The notes below the pieces were generated by a model. That model was not told the origin of the DNA, searched no databases, and was given only the letters and a program-made list of their open reading frames with translations. DNA of 64,000 nucleotides, taken from an uncultured Opitutaceae bacterium (GTDB taxonomy: Bacteria > Verrucomicrobiota > Verrucomicrobiia > Opitutales > Opitutaceae). Below are positions 35,345-44,353 of this stretch, in pieces. Location of the stretch: the NCBI GenBank assembly GCA_951813085.1, contig OX638348.1, positions 186,001 to 250,000 on the forward strand, read 5' to 3'. The stretch's first letter is position 1, and the number at the start of each line of letters is the position of its first letter. A program made the position numbers and the translations under genes.

Positions 35345-38300
35345 ATGCATCGATTAATTGAATGGTTCACTCGCAACGGAGTTGCCGCGAATATCTTGAT
35401 GGTATCGATTGTTGCCGCGGGCATTTACTCCGGTCTCAACAAAATTATTCTTCAGGAGTATCCTGACTATCCCTCACGCGTAATTACGGTACAAGTACAG
35501 TACCGCGGATCGACTCCGACAGAAATTGAGGAATCTATTGTATTAAGGCTTGAGGAGAATCTTTTCGACGTTGAGGGAGTTGAGGAGATGGACGCTCGCG
35601 CCAGTTCCAGTAGCGGTAGTGTTTCGTTATTGATTTCTGACAATTACGACATCAACCGAGCCCTGGACGAAGTTAAAAACCGTGTAGATACGATTCGCAC
35701 GTTTCCCATTGAGGCGGAGCGCCCGCAGATCTCCTTGTTTGGGTTGCAGGAGCGGGTGATTACAGTGGTCGTTTCCGGTGATCTAAGCGAGTTCGAGATG
35801 AAACGTTTGGGGGAACAGATTCGCGATGAACTAGGCGGCTTGGAGAACATCACGCTTACCGCGCTTAAGGCAGTAAGGCCTTACGAAATCGCTATTGAAG
35901 TATCCGAAGCTACGTTGAAAGAGTACGGCCTATCCTTTGACCAAGTTACTCGGGCAGTTCGCAACCATTCAATAGACCTGTCAGCGGGGAGTATCAAAAC
36001 GGATGGGGGGAACATTCTCCTTCGGACGTCGCAACAAGCCTACAATAGAACCGAGTTCGCTGCGATTCCGGTGGTGACGACCTCAGACGGAACCCGGATT
36101 ACGCTGGGCGATATCGCGTTTGTTCAAGACGGATTTGACGAGATGCCAATCGAAGCCCGTTTCAATGGGGAGCGTGCGATCGCGGTCGATGTCTTCCGTA
36201 CCGGTGATCAAAGCGCGCTAGAACTCGGAAATACGGTTAAAGATTACATCATCGAAAAGCAGGAGCGCCTTCCGGATGGGATTCATCTCGGTTATTGGCA
36301 GGATGATTCAGCCCGCATCAAGTCCCGACTGATGACCTTGCAATCGAGCGCGATTATGGGCTTTTGCCTGGTAATTATTATTCTTTCTCTGTTCTTACGT
36401 CCTGTATTGGCATTTTGGGTATCCTTAGGTATTCCAATCGCGTTTGCCGGATCCTTTTTCTTGCTTCCCATCTTGGGAGTGTCACTCAATTTGATTACGC
36501 TCTTTGCCTTCATACTAGTGCTGGGTATTGTGGTCGATGACGCGATCGTGACGGGGGAGAATGTATACCAGCATATGCAGCGAGGCGATACCCCGATTGG
36601 CGCTTCAATTAAAGGTACGCAGGAGGTGGCGATCCCGGTCATATTTGGCGTTATAACTACTATGGTCGCGTTTTATCCGATCACGGTGATGACGGGATTC
36701 CGAGGGGAGATATTCAAGCAGATACCCATTGTAGTAATACCGGTGCTGTTCTTCTCGCTCGTCGAGTCGAAGCTTGTATTGCCGGCTCACTTGAAGCACT
36801 GTACCCATTTGGCGGACCGTGAGAACGAGAGAAATATATTTATACGATTTCAGCGATTTTTCGCTAATGGCTTAGAAAAAATCATTCTAAAGTACTACAA
36901 ACCTGCTCTTCATTTCTGCCTTAAATTTCGTTACGGGACGGCGGCCTTCTTCGTTGCTCTGCTCCTGGTGTTTATAGGAGTCGTGATGGGGGATCGATTA
37001 GCCTACAGTTCGTTTCCTCGTCTACCACGCGATCGGGTTTCCATCTCCCTAGAAATGCCGCCTGGAACTACCTTCGAGGTGACTCAGAATCACATCGAGA
37101 GAGTCGAAAAAGATGTGCTGGCTTACAAGAAGGAGCTTAAAGAGGAGCACGGACAAGATATTATTACCGATGTTTTTGCTACCGCAGGAGGCACTCCATT
37201 CGGCGGCGGCGGTCCTCGCGGTAGTCGCGGTCCGGCTGCTGGAGTTCCAGAAGAGGGAGAGATCGTGGTTGAAATGCGACCGCCAGAGGAAACCGGGGTA
37301 CAAATAGCCAGTCGAGAAATTACGCTCGCGTTACGGGACCGAACGCCCCCGATTCCGGAAGCGGAACGATTTTCATTTTCCTTTGCTCGAGGCGGGGGGG
37401 GCGCAATGTCCGTCCAGCTTGAAGGACCGAGCATTGACGATTTAAAAGAGGTCTCACTCGAGTTGCAGAAGGTGATGGCCGGCTACGAAGGTCTTTATGA
37501 TATTGAGGACTCATTCCAGCGAGCCACGGAAGAGCTGGAGCTTGAACTAAAGCCAGCCGCTTCCAATCTGGGGGTAACGGCCCAGCAGCTGGCATCTCAA
37601 GTCCGGCAGGCATTTTTCGGAGCGGAGGCCCAGAAAATTCAAAGGGGCCGTGACGACGTGAATGTAATGGTCCGCTATCCACGGGAGGAAAGACGTTCTC
37701 TGGCTTCTTTGCGAACGATGATGATCCGTACTCAGAACGGGACGGAAGTGCCCTTCGAGGAAGTCGCTGAAGTCGTTCCGGGTAAAGCGTTACCTTCCAT
37801 TAGGCGAGTTAATAGAAATCGCATAATTCGTGTAAGCGCAGATGCGGATACGGAGGCTGTTGACGTAGATGCGATTGAACTTGATCTCTACAACAACATT
37901 ATTCCGGAAATGATCGCTGGCTATCCTGGAATGAGTGTTAGCCTAGAGGGTAGAGCCCGAGAAACCGCAAACAACAATGCGGAACTTATTAAAGGGGTAT
38001 ATTTCGTTATCGCTGCGATATACGTTCTATTGGCTATCCCGTTTAAAAGTTACACGCAGCCGTTTATCGTTATGTCGGCTATTCCTTTTGGCATAATAGG
38101 AGCCATGCTCGGTCATTTGATTATGAATTTCTTGCTCCTGAATGTCTTTGGCAGGACAACCTCTCCAACGTCATCTATATCCATGCTTTCACTACTAGGA
38201 ATGATGGCTCTGTCTGGGGTTGTCGTAAATGATAGTCTGGTAATGGTGGATTTTATAAACCGGCAACTAAAGAAGGGAATGAGTGTACTTGATGCCGTCA

Positions 38301-38599
38301 GATTGGCGGGTATCCGAAGATTTCGACCTATTCTACTCACTTCTTTGACGACGTTTTTCGGACTCTTGCCGTTGATGTTCGATCCGAGCACGCAGTCTGC
38401 ATTCCTCATCCCAATGGCGGTTTCGCTAGGCTGGGGAATTGTGTTTGCCACTTCGATTACGCTTCTGCTCGTTCCAACGATCACGCTTATTTTCGAAGAT
38501 ATTCGGGTGGCCTTTTGCAAGTTGTATGACAAGCCAATTGATCGCTATGGACCCGAGAGCTCTGAAGAGGTCTTGGCCGCTGCGGATTCTGGAAACTAG
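35345..38599 (+). CDS. RND efflux inner-membrane pump (AcrB/HAE1-like)
   Basis: Proton-driven transporter of 1084 residues with two homologous halves, each with a transmembrane helix, a large periplasmic loop and further helices. The first half opens MHRLIEWFTRNGVAANILMV and contains GIVVDDAIVTGENVYQHM with the proton-relay Asp pair in TM4. The second half has LLGMMALSGVVVNDSLVMVDF and RRFRPILLTSLTTFFGLLPL. The periplasmic loop around 610-640 has a Gly/Arg-rich insertion (FGGGGPRGSRGP). Drug, detergent or metal substrates cannot be told, although the FIPMAVSLGWGIVFA style favours the HAE/AcrB rather than the CusA branch. It is the last gene of the operon, ending before a strong terminator. 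Confidence 0.92.
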   Translation: MHRLIEWFTRNGVAANILMVSIVAAGIYSGLNKIILQEYPDYPSRVITVQVQYRGSTPTEIEESIVLRLEENLFDVEGVEEMDARASSSSGSVSLLISDNYDINRALDEVKNRVDTIRTFPIEAERPQISLFGLQERVITVVVSGDLSEFEMKRLGEQIRDELGGLENITLTALKAVRPYEIAIEVSEATLKEYGLSFDQVTRAVRNHSIDLSAGSIKTDGGNILLRTSQQAYNRTEFAAIPVVTTSDGTRITLGDIAFVQDGFDEMPIEARFNGERAIAVDVFRTGDQSALELGNTVKDYIIEKQERLPDGIHLGYWQDDSARIKSRLMTLQSSAIMGFCLVIIILSLFLRPVLAFWVSLGIPIAFAGSFFLLPILGVSLNLITLFAFILVLGIVVDDAIVTGENVYQHMQRGDTPIGASIKGTQEVAIPVIFGVITTMVAFYPITVMTGFRGEIFKQIPIVVIPVLFFSLVESKLVLPAHLKHCTHLADRENERNIFIRFQRFFANGLEKIILKYYKPALHFCLKFRYGTAAFFVALLLVFIGVVMGDRLAYSSFPRLPRDRVSISLEMPPGTTFEVTQNHIERVEKDVLAYKKELKEEHGQDIITDVFATAGGTPFGGGGPRGSRGPAAGVPEEGEIVVEMRPPEETGVQIASREITLALRDRTPPIPEAERFSFSFARGGGGAMSVQLEGPSIDDLKEVSLELQKVMAGYEGLYDIEDSFQRATEELELELKPAASNLGVTAQQLASQVRQAFFGAEAQKIQRGRDDVNVMVRYPREERRSLASLRTMMIRTQNGTEVPFEEVAEVVPGKALPSIRRVNRNRIIRVSADADTEAVDVDAIELDLYNNIIPEMIAGYPGMSVSLEGRARETANNNAELIKGVYFVIAAIYVLLAIPFKSYTQPFIVMSAIPFGIIGAMLGHLIMNFLLLNVFGRTTSPTSSISMLSLLGMMALSGVVVNDSLVMVDFINRQLKKGMSVLDAVRLAGIRRFRPILLTSLTTFFGLLPLMFDPSTQSAFLIPMAVSLGWGIVFATSITLLLVPTITLIFEDIRVAFCKLYDKPIDRYGPESSEEVLAAADSGN

Positions 38600-38625
38600 T
38601 TTCTTGCGATAGATTTTAAGCGATG

Positions 38626-38650
38626 ACGCCGTTCTTAGGAACGGCGTTTT
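38626..38650 (+). terminator. Rho-independent terminator of the efflux operon
   Basis: ACGCCGTTC (38626-38634), loop TTAG, GAACGGCGT (38639-38647) and a T-run to 38650 give a 9-bp GC-rich stem 27 bases after the pump stop. Confidence 0.85.
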
Positions 38651-38671
38651 CATTTCGATCAGACGATTCCC

Positions 38672-39202
38672 TCAAAGGGACTTGGTCATGTGGATATCGT
38701 CAGCCTTTTGCGCGAGCAGGTCGGGGTGGGGCTCGGTCGTTGGTTCAAAGCCTTGTCCCAGATAGAATTTCACAGATGAATCGGTGGGTGTTGCGGATAC
38801 GTAGAGCGTTTTTGCATTCCGCTTTTTGGCCGCGTCTTGAGCTTCTATGTAAAGCGACTTGGCGATCCCGCTCATGCGGTGGTTGCAATCCACGTAAAGC
38901 GCTAGGAGTTGTTCGGTACCTGCGTCAAGATTGGGATCTAGAATGGCGATGCCCGCTAGGACTTCGTCGTCAAAGGCGCCGAAAGCAGCCGCTCCTCGGG
39001 CTACAGCCCGTTTCCAGTCATCAATGAACCCGTCCCAGAAGGACGCGCCGCTAGGGACGGTAAAGGGTTCATCGAAGGACTTTAACTCACCCTCAATGAG
39101 CTGGTACCGATGCTCAACGTGCTCGGATCGGTTGATCTTATCTAGCTCCTCAGTATGTAGAAGACGTATTTCTATCAGATTCATGTAAGGTAGGTTGGGC
39201 AC
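38672..39202 (-). CDS. GNAT-family N-acetyltransferase
   Basis: Protein of 176 residues with the acetyl-CoA binding GNAT fold. The beta4-beta5 and P-loop region reads EQLLALYVDCNHRMSGIAKSLY (a weak R/QxxGxG/A motif, here HRMSGIAKS), and SATPTDSSVKFYLGQGFEPT marks the C-terminal strand and helix with the usual FYxxxGF. A second Met at position 7 (ATG 39184, MNLIEIRLL) may be the real start. The acceptor is unknown. It converges on the efflux operon end. Confidence 0.78.
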   Translation of the reverse strand: MPNLPYMNLIEIRLLHTEELDKINRSEHVEHRYQLIEGELKSFDEPFTVPSGASFWDGFIDDWKRAVARGAAAFGAFDDEVLAGIAILDPNLDAGTEQLLALYVDCNHRMSGIAKSLYIEAQDAAKKRNAKTLYVSATPTDSSVKFYLGQGFEPTTEPHPDLLAQKADDIHMTKSL

Positions 39203-39377
39203 TATGAACAGCGTCGGCGAAGGGCTGGCAAGGTATTAGTCTTGCTGAGTAAGCGGCTGGGCGAATTTGAGGCCTTTTAACAAGCGATTGCTATATCGCT
39301 CAGGAAATTTTAAATACCAGCAGTGGTGTAATTTAGAAAAATAATATCGCTTCCCCCTCGCGTTTTCATCAATCCAT

Positions 39378-40202
39378 ATGGGCATGCGACTACCTGTAGA
39401 GGATGATTTCAACGATATCATTGGCAAGGCTCAGAAAGGCCAAGGGATCGCCACCGAAGCATTGGCGGACCAGCTTTCGCTACCCGAAGAATCGATTCGC
39501 AGCGCTAGACGTGGCGAGTTCGTTGAAAGCGATGTGTCGGCCTTGGCTAGGGGCCTGGGATTGAGTGCGTCCGCGTTGCTCGCGATCGGCAGGAATCAAT
39601 GGTATCCTGCGCAACCGCCCGCGACCGAGGGATTTGAGCTGATTGCCACGCCCTTCTATGACATGCATGTGAATGCCTATCTTATGTGGGATCCTGAAAC
39701 GCGTGATGCCATCGCATTTGATACGGGGACCGATCCGGCGCCTATGCTAGAGCGAATCCAGGCTTTGGGATTGTCTCTGAGAACGCTCTTTATAACGCAC
39801 TCACACGATGACCACATTACGGGAGCGGCAGGCTTTTTGTCTGAAACGAACGCTCGCGCGGTGATGAGCCGACGGGAGCCAGGAGTGGATTTTGAGACGG
39901 AATTGATCGACGAAGGGTATACGGAGTCCGTGGGATGCTTACGTGTTGAAATGTTTGATACGCCTGGCCATACACCGGGCGGAGCGACATTCGTAGTAAG
40001 GGGACTATCTCGACAATTCGCCATCGCCGGCGATGCAATATTCGCGGGATCGATGGGTGGAGCTAATATTTCCTATAAAGACGGGCTGGCAGGCGTTCGG
40101 AAAATTCTCTCGCTACCGGATGATACGGTGATCGCTTCCGGTCATGGACCGCTCACTACGGTGGGCGAGGAGAAGCGAATGAATTGCTTCTTCAACGGAT
40201 AG
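39378..40202 (+). CDS. Metallo-beta-lactamase-fold hydrolase with N-terminal HTH-like region
   Basis: Protein of 274 residues in two parts. Residues about 10-75 are helical and polar (ATEALADQLSLPEESIRSAR, then LARGLGLSASALLAIGR), resembling a Cro/XRE helix-turn-helix or similar helical module. From about 85 on is a glyoxalase II-like MBL domain. It has THSHDDHITG (HxHxDH metal motif), FDTPGHTPGGATF (third His), IAGDAIFAGSMGG (metal-bridging Asp) and a final His in IASGHGPLT. The substrate may be a thioester such as S-lactoylglutathione or bacillithiol-like compounds, by family analogy. The fusion is unusual. It converges on the ABC-F gene. Confidence 0.8.
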   Translation: MGMRLPVEDDFNDIIGKAQKGQGIATEALADQLSLPEESIRSARRGEFVESDVSALARGLGLSASALLAIGRNQWYPAQPPATEGFELIATPFYDMHVNAYLMWDPETRDAIAFDTGTDPAPMLERIQALGLSLRTLFITHSHDDHITGAAGFLSETNARAVMSRREPGVDFETELIDEGYTESVGCLRVEMFDTPGHTPGGATFVVRGLSRQFAIAGDAIFAGSMGGANISYKDGLAGVRKILSLPDDTVIASGHGPLTTVGEEKRMNCFFNG

Positions 40203-40214
40203 GCGTGACGGAGT

Positions 40215-41843
40215 TTAGGCCTTTGTGGCTTCTTCTTCTTTTATTCGCGCAAGGTATTCGGAAACATTGCAGGTGAGCATCCGAGTCCCTGTTTTGCTGA
40301 CTTCAAGTACTTTGTTCACGATGGGGTCTAGAAAGTCGCGATCGTGACTGACGAGTATTACCGTGCCGTTGAATTCCTTAACGGCATCCTGAAGGATCTC
40401 TTTGCTCTTTATGTCAAGGTGATTGGTGGGCTCGTCCAGTATAATGGTGTTCGCCTCTTTCATGAGCATTTTGGCGAGGGCCAGCCGATTTCGTTCACCG
40501 CCCGAAAGGACGTCTGTCTTCTTGAATACATCGTCCTTGCGAAAGAGGAGGGCGCCTAGCACTGCGCGCGGGTTCGACTCTTCGCGTCCTGCATCGGCGC
40601 AAGCTTGCTCGACTTCCTCGAGAACGGTCTTGTTGGGATCGAGCTCTTCGGCTTGTTGCTGAGCGAAATAGGCGAGTACGGTATTGATCCCTAAGGTACG
40701 CTCGCCTTCCTGGAACGGTTCGATTCCGGCGAGGACGCGAGCGAGCGTTGACTTACCGGCGCCGTTGACGCCGACTACGGCAAGGCGGTCGCCTTTTTCA
40801 ATGTGGAAATCGAGACCTTTGAATACTTGCAAGTCTCCATAGGCCTTCGACATGTTCTTCAACTCAATGACTTTCGCGCTCGCAGGAGGCGGCGGGGGAA
40901 ACCGAAAGTAGATCTTCTTCTCTTGGGGAGGGAGCTTGATGATCTCCATCTTATCGAGCTCCTTGATTCGGCTTTGCACTAACGACGCCTTTTTCACGTT
41001 GCCTCGAAATCGATTGATGAAGTCCTTCTGGCGCTGAATTTCCGCCTGCTGGTTCTTGGCCTTCTTCCGCAATACTTCCAGATTCGCTTTGGATTGCTTC
41101 ACGTAGAAGGAGTAATTCCCGTTATAGGAATTGAGGTATCCCATGGACAGATGAATGGTGCGATTGGTGACTGCGTCAAGGAATGCTCGATCGTGGGAGA
41201 TGATCATGAGCGAGCCCTCGTATCGCGTGAGGTAGTCCTCGAGCCATTGCTGGGAAATGATGTCGAGGTGATTGGTCGGCTCGTCCAGGAGCAGCAACGA
41301 AGGCTCTTTCAACAGAAGCTTCGACAATGCGATGCGCATTTGCCAGCCACCCGAGAACTCGCCGGTATCCCGCTCGAAATCGGAAGTGGAAAACCCGAGA
41401 CCCATCAGGGTGCGTTCGATTCTTGACTTCATCTTGGCGGGCTCGTGCGCTTCTAGCTTCTGTTCCCAGGCTCCAATCTGGTCGAGCAAGTCGTAGTACT
41501 CTTCCGAAGAAGTGTCTATCTCCGCCATTTTCTCGTCGGCCTCGTCGATGTTCTTCTGAAGCTCGAGAGCGTCTTCGAATGCGGTCGACACTTCGTCGTA
41601 GAGGCTCTTCCCGCTCGCTTCTATCCCATCTTGAGGGAGGTATCCCAAGGTAACGTAGCTCGGGCGCTCGACCTCTCCGGCATCAATTTCCACCTCGTTT
41701 AAGAGGAGCTTGATCAATGTGGATTTGCCGGAGCCATTCGAGCCGACTAAACCGATCCGGTCACGAACGCCGATTGTTGTGGAAATCTTGTTGTAGATTA
41801 CCTTTTCGCCATAGCGTAGGGAGACGTCGACTAGATTGATCAT
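40215..41843 (-). CDS. ABC-F family ATPase (translation or ribosome-associated)
   Basis: Soluble tandem ATPase of 542 residues without membrane segments. First Walker A GSNGSGKSTLIKLL, first signature FSGGWQMRIALS, Walker B LLLLDEPTNHLD. Then comes the ABC-F linker with its basic helix (KKAKNQQAEIQRQKDFI). The second half has VNGAGKSTLARVL, LSGGERNRLALA and IILDEPTNHLD. The linker and paired DEPTNHLD motifs identify the ABC-F class (Uup/YbiT/EttA/antibiotic resistance relatives), which act on ribosomes. The exact subfamily is not decided. Confidence 0.92.
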   Translation of the reverse strand: MINLVDVSLRYGEKVIYNKISTTIGVRDRIGLVGSNGSGKSTLIKLLLNEVEIDAGEVERPSYVTLGYLPQDGIEASGKSLYDEVSTAFEDALELQKNIDEADEKMAEIDTSSEEYYDLLDQIGAWEQKLEAHEPAKMKSRIERTLMGLGFSTSDFERDTGEFSGGWQMRIALSKLLLKEPSLLLLDEPTNHLDIISQQWLEDYLTRYEGSLMIISHDRAFLDAVTNRTIHLSMGYLNSYNGNYSFYVKQSKANLEVLRKKAKNQQAEIQRQKDFINRFRGNVKKASLVQSRIKELDKMEIIKLPPQEKKIYFRFPPPPPASAKVIELKNMSKAYGDLQVFKGLDFHIEKGDRLAVVGVNGAGKSTLARVLAGIEPFQEGERTLGINTVLAYFAQQQAEELDPNKTVLEEVEQACADAGREESNPRAVLGALLFRKDDVFKKTDVLSGGERNRLALAKMLMKEANTIILDEPTNHLDIKSKEILQDAVKEFNGTVILVSHDRDFLDPIVNKVLEVSKTGTRMLTCNVSEYLARIKEEEATKA

Positions 41844-41918
41844 AGGAAGTGGAGCACCTTAGGAAGCGGGCTCGGAGCGTCAAGCGGGTTTCGAGGGCGC
41901 GTAGGGTTGGGGGATACG

Positions 41919-42665
41919 CTAGTAGGTCGCCCGTCCTCCGGACAGATCGTAGCAGAACCCAGTAGTAAAGCTATTTTCGGGCGATACGATGAATCTAATA
42001 GCGGACGCGGTTTCTTCCAGCGTACCGCAGCGCTTCATCGGAATCCGTTCCGTCATATAGTCAATCTGCTCCTGAGGCATTGTATCATGTATCGGCGTCA
42101 TGATGACAGCGGGAGCTAGAGAGTTTATCGTAATTCCGGTCTCCGCGTATTCCTTGCCAATTGACTTGGCAAGTCCGATTATACCTGCCTTGGATGCTGA
42201 ATAGGATACCATGCCTGCGTTTCCTTCTTTGCCCGCTATGGACGCGATCAGGAGAATGCGGCCGTAGTTTCGCTTTTGCATGTGAGGGAGAACGGCCTTT
42301 GAAATCAAGAAGGATCCGTGTAAGTTTACGGCAACTACATCTTGAAAATTCTGAAACGGAATGTCTGTTGCATTCTTGCCTGTAATGCCTGCGATGCCAG
42401 CGGCATTGATCACGATATCGATCTGGTCGAATGCGTCGATGGTTTTGGCAATCGCGGCATTGACAGAAGCTTCCGAACGGATGTCTGTTTCGATCGCGAG
42501 GACATCCTCGCCCAATCGTTTGCTCGCTTCCGATAGCCCTTGAGGATTGAGATCGAGCAGGGCGATTCGAGCGCCGTCGGCCTTGAGCTTTTGAGCGGTG
42601 GCGAATCCAATTCCAGAAGCGCCTCCGGTGACGATCGCGACGTGATTTTCTATAGATCGGGACAT
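41919..42665 (-). CDS. Short-chain dehydrogenase/reductase
   Basis: Classical SDR of 248 residues. Cofactor motif TGGASGIGFATAQKL, DIVINAAGIAG (NNAG-type), catalytic Ser in LIASIAGKEGNAG and the YxxxK pair in YSASKAGIIGLAKSIGKE are all present. The C-terminus FITTGFCYDLSGGRATY-like ending is typical of 3-oxoacyl-ACP or sugar-alcohol dehydrogenases. Asp in LLDLNPQG suggests NAD(H) preference. The substrate is unknown. Confidence 0.9.
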   Translation of the reverse strand: MSRSIENHVAIVTGGASGIGFATAQKLKADGARIALLDLNPQGLSEASKRLGEDVLAIETDIRSEASVNAAIAKTIDAFDQIDIVINAAGIAGITGKNATDIPFQNFQDVVAVNLHGSFLISKAVLPHMQKRNYGRILLIASIAGKEGNAGMVSYSASKAGIIGLAKSIGKEYAETGITINSLAPAVIMTPIHDTMPQEQIDYMTERIPMKRCGTLEETASAIRFIVSPENSFTTGFCYDLSGGRATY

Positions 42666-42764
42666 TTCCTAGTGGCGAGGCCCGATTGCGGAATGGCAAC
42701 GGGTTGATGCAATGATCCTGGGAAGGGAAGCGGCGTCAACTTAAACCCTGAGACGTAGCGGATC

Positions 42765-42788
42765 TGCTGAATCGGTTTCGATTCAGCA
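42765..42788 (-). terminator. Terminator-like hairpin after the PhoX-family gene
   Basis: TGCTGAATCG (42765-42774), loop GTTT, CGATTCAGCA (42779-42788): a perfect 10-bp stem directly after the stop codon of the minus-strand PhoX-family gene. It lacks a T-run, so it may need Rho or protect the 3' end. Confidence 0.55.
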
Positions 42789-44201
42789 TTATCCGACGCG
42801 GCTTAACCAAGGTCCTGTGATGGCGAGAGTCTGGCCCGGATTTTTTTGAATGTTCACGAAAAAGGTGGTCCCGTCCGGAGAGAAGCAACCGCCTGCCACT
42901 TCGCTCCTCATGTCGACGTGCCCGATCGTGTAGAGTTTTCCTTCTGGAGTAATTCCCACGATGGCGCTGCTTTCATTGTCGTCCTCGCATATGATGATAT
43001 CGCCCCAAGGGGACACAGTAAGATTGTCGCATGCTTTCATTAGCTCCATCTTGTCGCTCTCGATAAAGAGCTCGAGCGTGCCCGGGTTCGAAGACTCGTT
43101 TGCCTGCCCTTCGATCGGGCTCGGGTTGTAGCGGAAAATTTGACCGAGCTTCTTGGCGCCTCCATTGGTGCAGGCGAAGTAGATTTCCCCATTGCCGTAG
43201 ACCATGCCTTCGCCCCGAGCGAACCGGGCAGCTCCCTTTTTGAAATAGGTATAGCGAAGATCGTCTTTGGGGGCGGTGGGATCCTCTACATCGATCCACG
43301 TGGTCTTGAAACGCTGATTCCTGGGAAAAGCAGCCTGGTTGGTATCCGCCCAATTGCGCGTGTCGCTGGAAGGCGCGTCCACAATCGCCAATGCTTGAAG
43401 CCGACCACCTTTATCGAGTTGTCCACGCGCATTGGGGATGAAGCGGTAGATGAGTCCATCGGGTCGGTCTTCGGTTTGGTAGACGATACCGCTGGCAGGA
43501 TCCACGGCAACCGCTTCGTGGTTGAACCGCCCCATCTCCTTTAGGGCGACGGGTTTAATGAGACCGATTTCATAGTTCGCGGGAACTTCGAAATTGTAGC
43601 CATGATCTTGCTGTAGAGCGCCTTCCGCCTTGCTCGTGTTTTCCTCGCAGGTAATCCAGGAACCCCAGGGAGTTATGCCACCGGAACAGTTGCGAATGGT
43701 TCCGGTAAGCGAAAGGTAGTGACGCTTCAACTCTTGTGTTCGCGTATCGAATACGAGCGTTGAAGTACCTCCCTGGCAACGAGCGGTCTCGTTGCCTGCA
43801 TCGTACATGAGGGATTGGTCGAATCCTTTCCACGAAGCCGAATTGGCAAACATGCTTTCGCTCTCCGGTGTAGGGCTCATTTCGTGGTTGCGCACGAGAA
43901 GCGTGAGACCATTTGGGCCGGGAAACGCGGCCATGCCGTCGTGAGCCCCTGGAACGCGAAATCCGTCGTCCATCAAGTCGCCGGCCTTCGAAATCATTTT
44001 GTAGCTAAATCCTTTGGGAAGTCTCAACCGTCCTTCTGGATCGCTGAAAAGGGGGCCATAGCCTTCGGCTGCTGTGCCTGCAGACCCGAGGACTCCCGAT
44101 TCGGTCGAATTCGAGTAGTTGTCCGAGCAGGCGCTAAGGCCTAGGAAGCCAGCGGTGAAGAGGGAATTCTTAACGAAGTCGCGTCGATTGGGATGTTTCA
44201 T
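42789..44201 (-). CDS. Tat-exported DUF839/PhoX-family protein
   Basis: Protein of 470 residues with a twin-arginine signal (PNRRDFVKNSLFTAGFLGL) that also ends in a possible lipobox (LSAC, Cys near 25). The mature part matches the DUF839/PhoX beta-propeller. Visible blocks are NGLTLLVRNHEMSPTPES, GGITPWGSWITCEEN, YQTEDRPDGLIYRF, GMVYGNGEIYFACTNGG and SPWGDIIICEDDN. In PhoX these Glu/Asp-rich segments bind calcium and iron for phosphatase activity. Many DUF839 proteins are not proven phosphatases, so activity on phosphomonoesters is plausible only. Confidence 0.85.
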   Translation of the reverse strand: MKHPNRRDFVKNSLFTAGFLGLSACSDNYSNSTESGVLGSAGTAAEGYGPLFSDPEGRLRLPKGFSYKMISKAGDLMDDGFRVPGAHDGMAAFPGPNGLTLLVRNHEMSPTPESESMFANSASWKGFDQSLMYDAGNETARCQGGTSTLVFDTRTQELKRHYLSLTGTIRNCSGGITPWGSWITCEENTSKAEGALQQDHGYNFEVPANYEIGLIKPVALKEMGRFNHEAVAVDPASGIVYQTEDRPDGLIYRFIPNARGQLDKGGRLQALAIVDAPSSDTRNWADTNQAAFPRNQRFKTTWIDVEDPTAPKDDLRYTYFKKGAARFARGEGMVYGNGEIYFACTNGGAKKLGQIFRYNPSPIEGQANESSNPGTLELFIESDKMELMKACDNLTVSPWGDIIICEDDNESSAIVGITPEGKLYTIGHVDMRSEVAGGCFSPDGTTFFVNIQKNPGQTLAITGPWLSRVG

Positions 44202-44353
44202 ACTAGATTTCCGAAAAAGTTGCTCAAATTAGACGTTACGAGCCGTGCAATGTCTATAGCGCAAATCGCATTTCAGATAGCTAAATATAAGGGGTCCCCC
44301 ACTTATTAACGTAACCGTTGCAAGGATGCGGCGAATTTCGGACGCGATTCCGT

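Noticed and set aside
42765..42788. Calling this a standard intrinsic terminator
   Set aside because: The stem is perfect but lacks a T-run, so only a terminator-like hairpin is reported at modest confidence.
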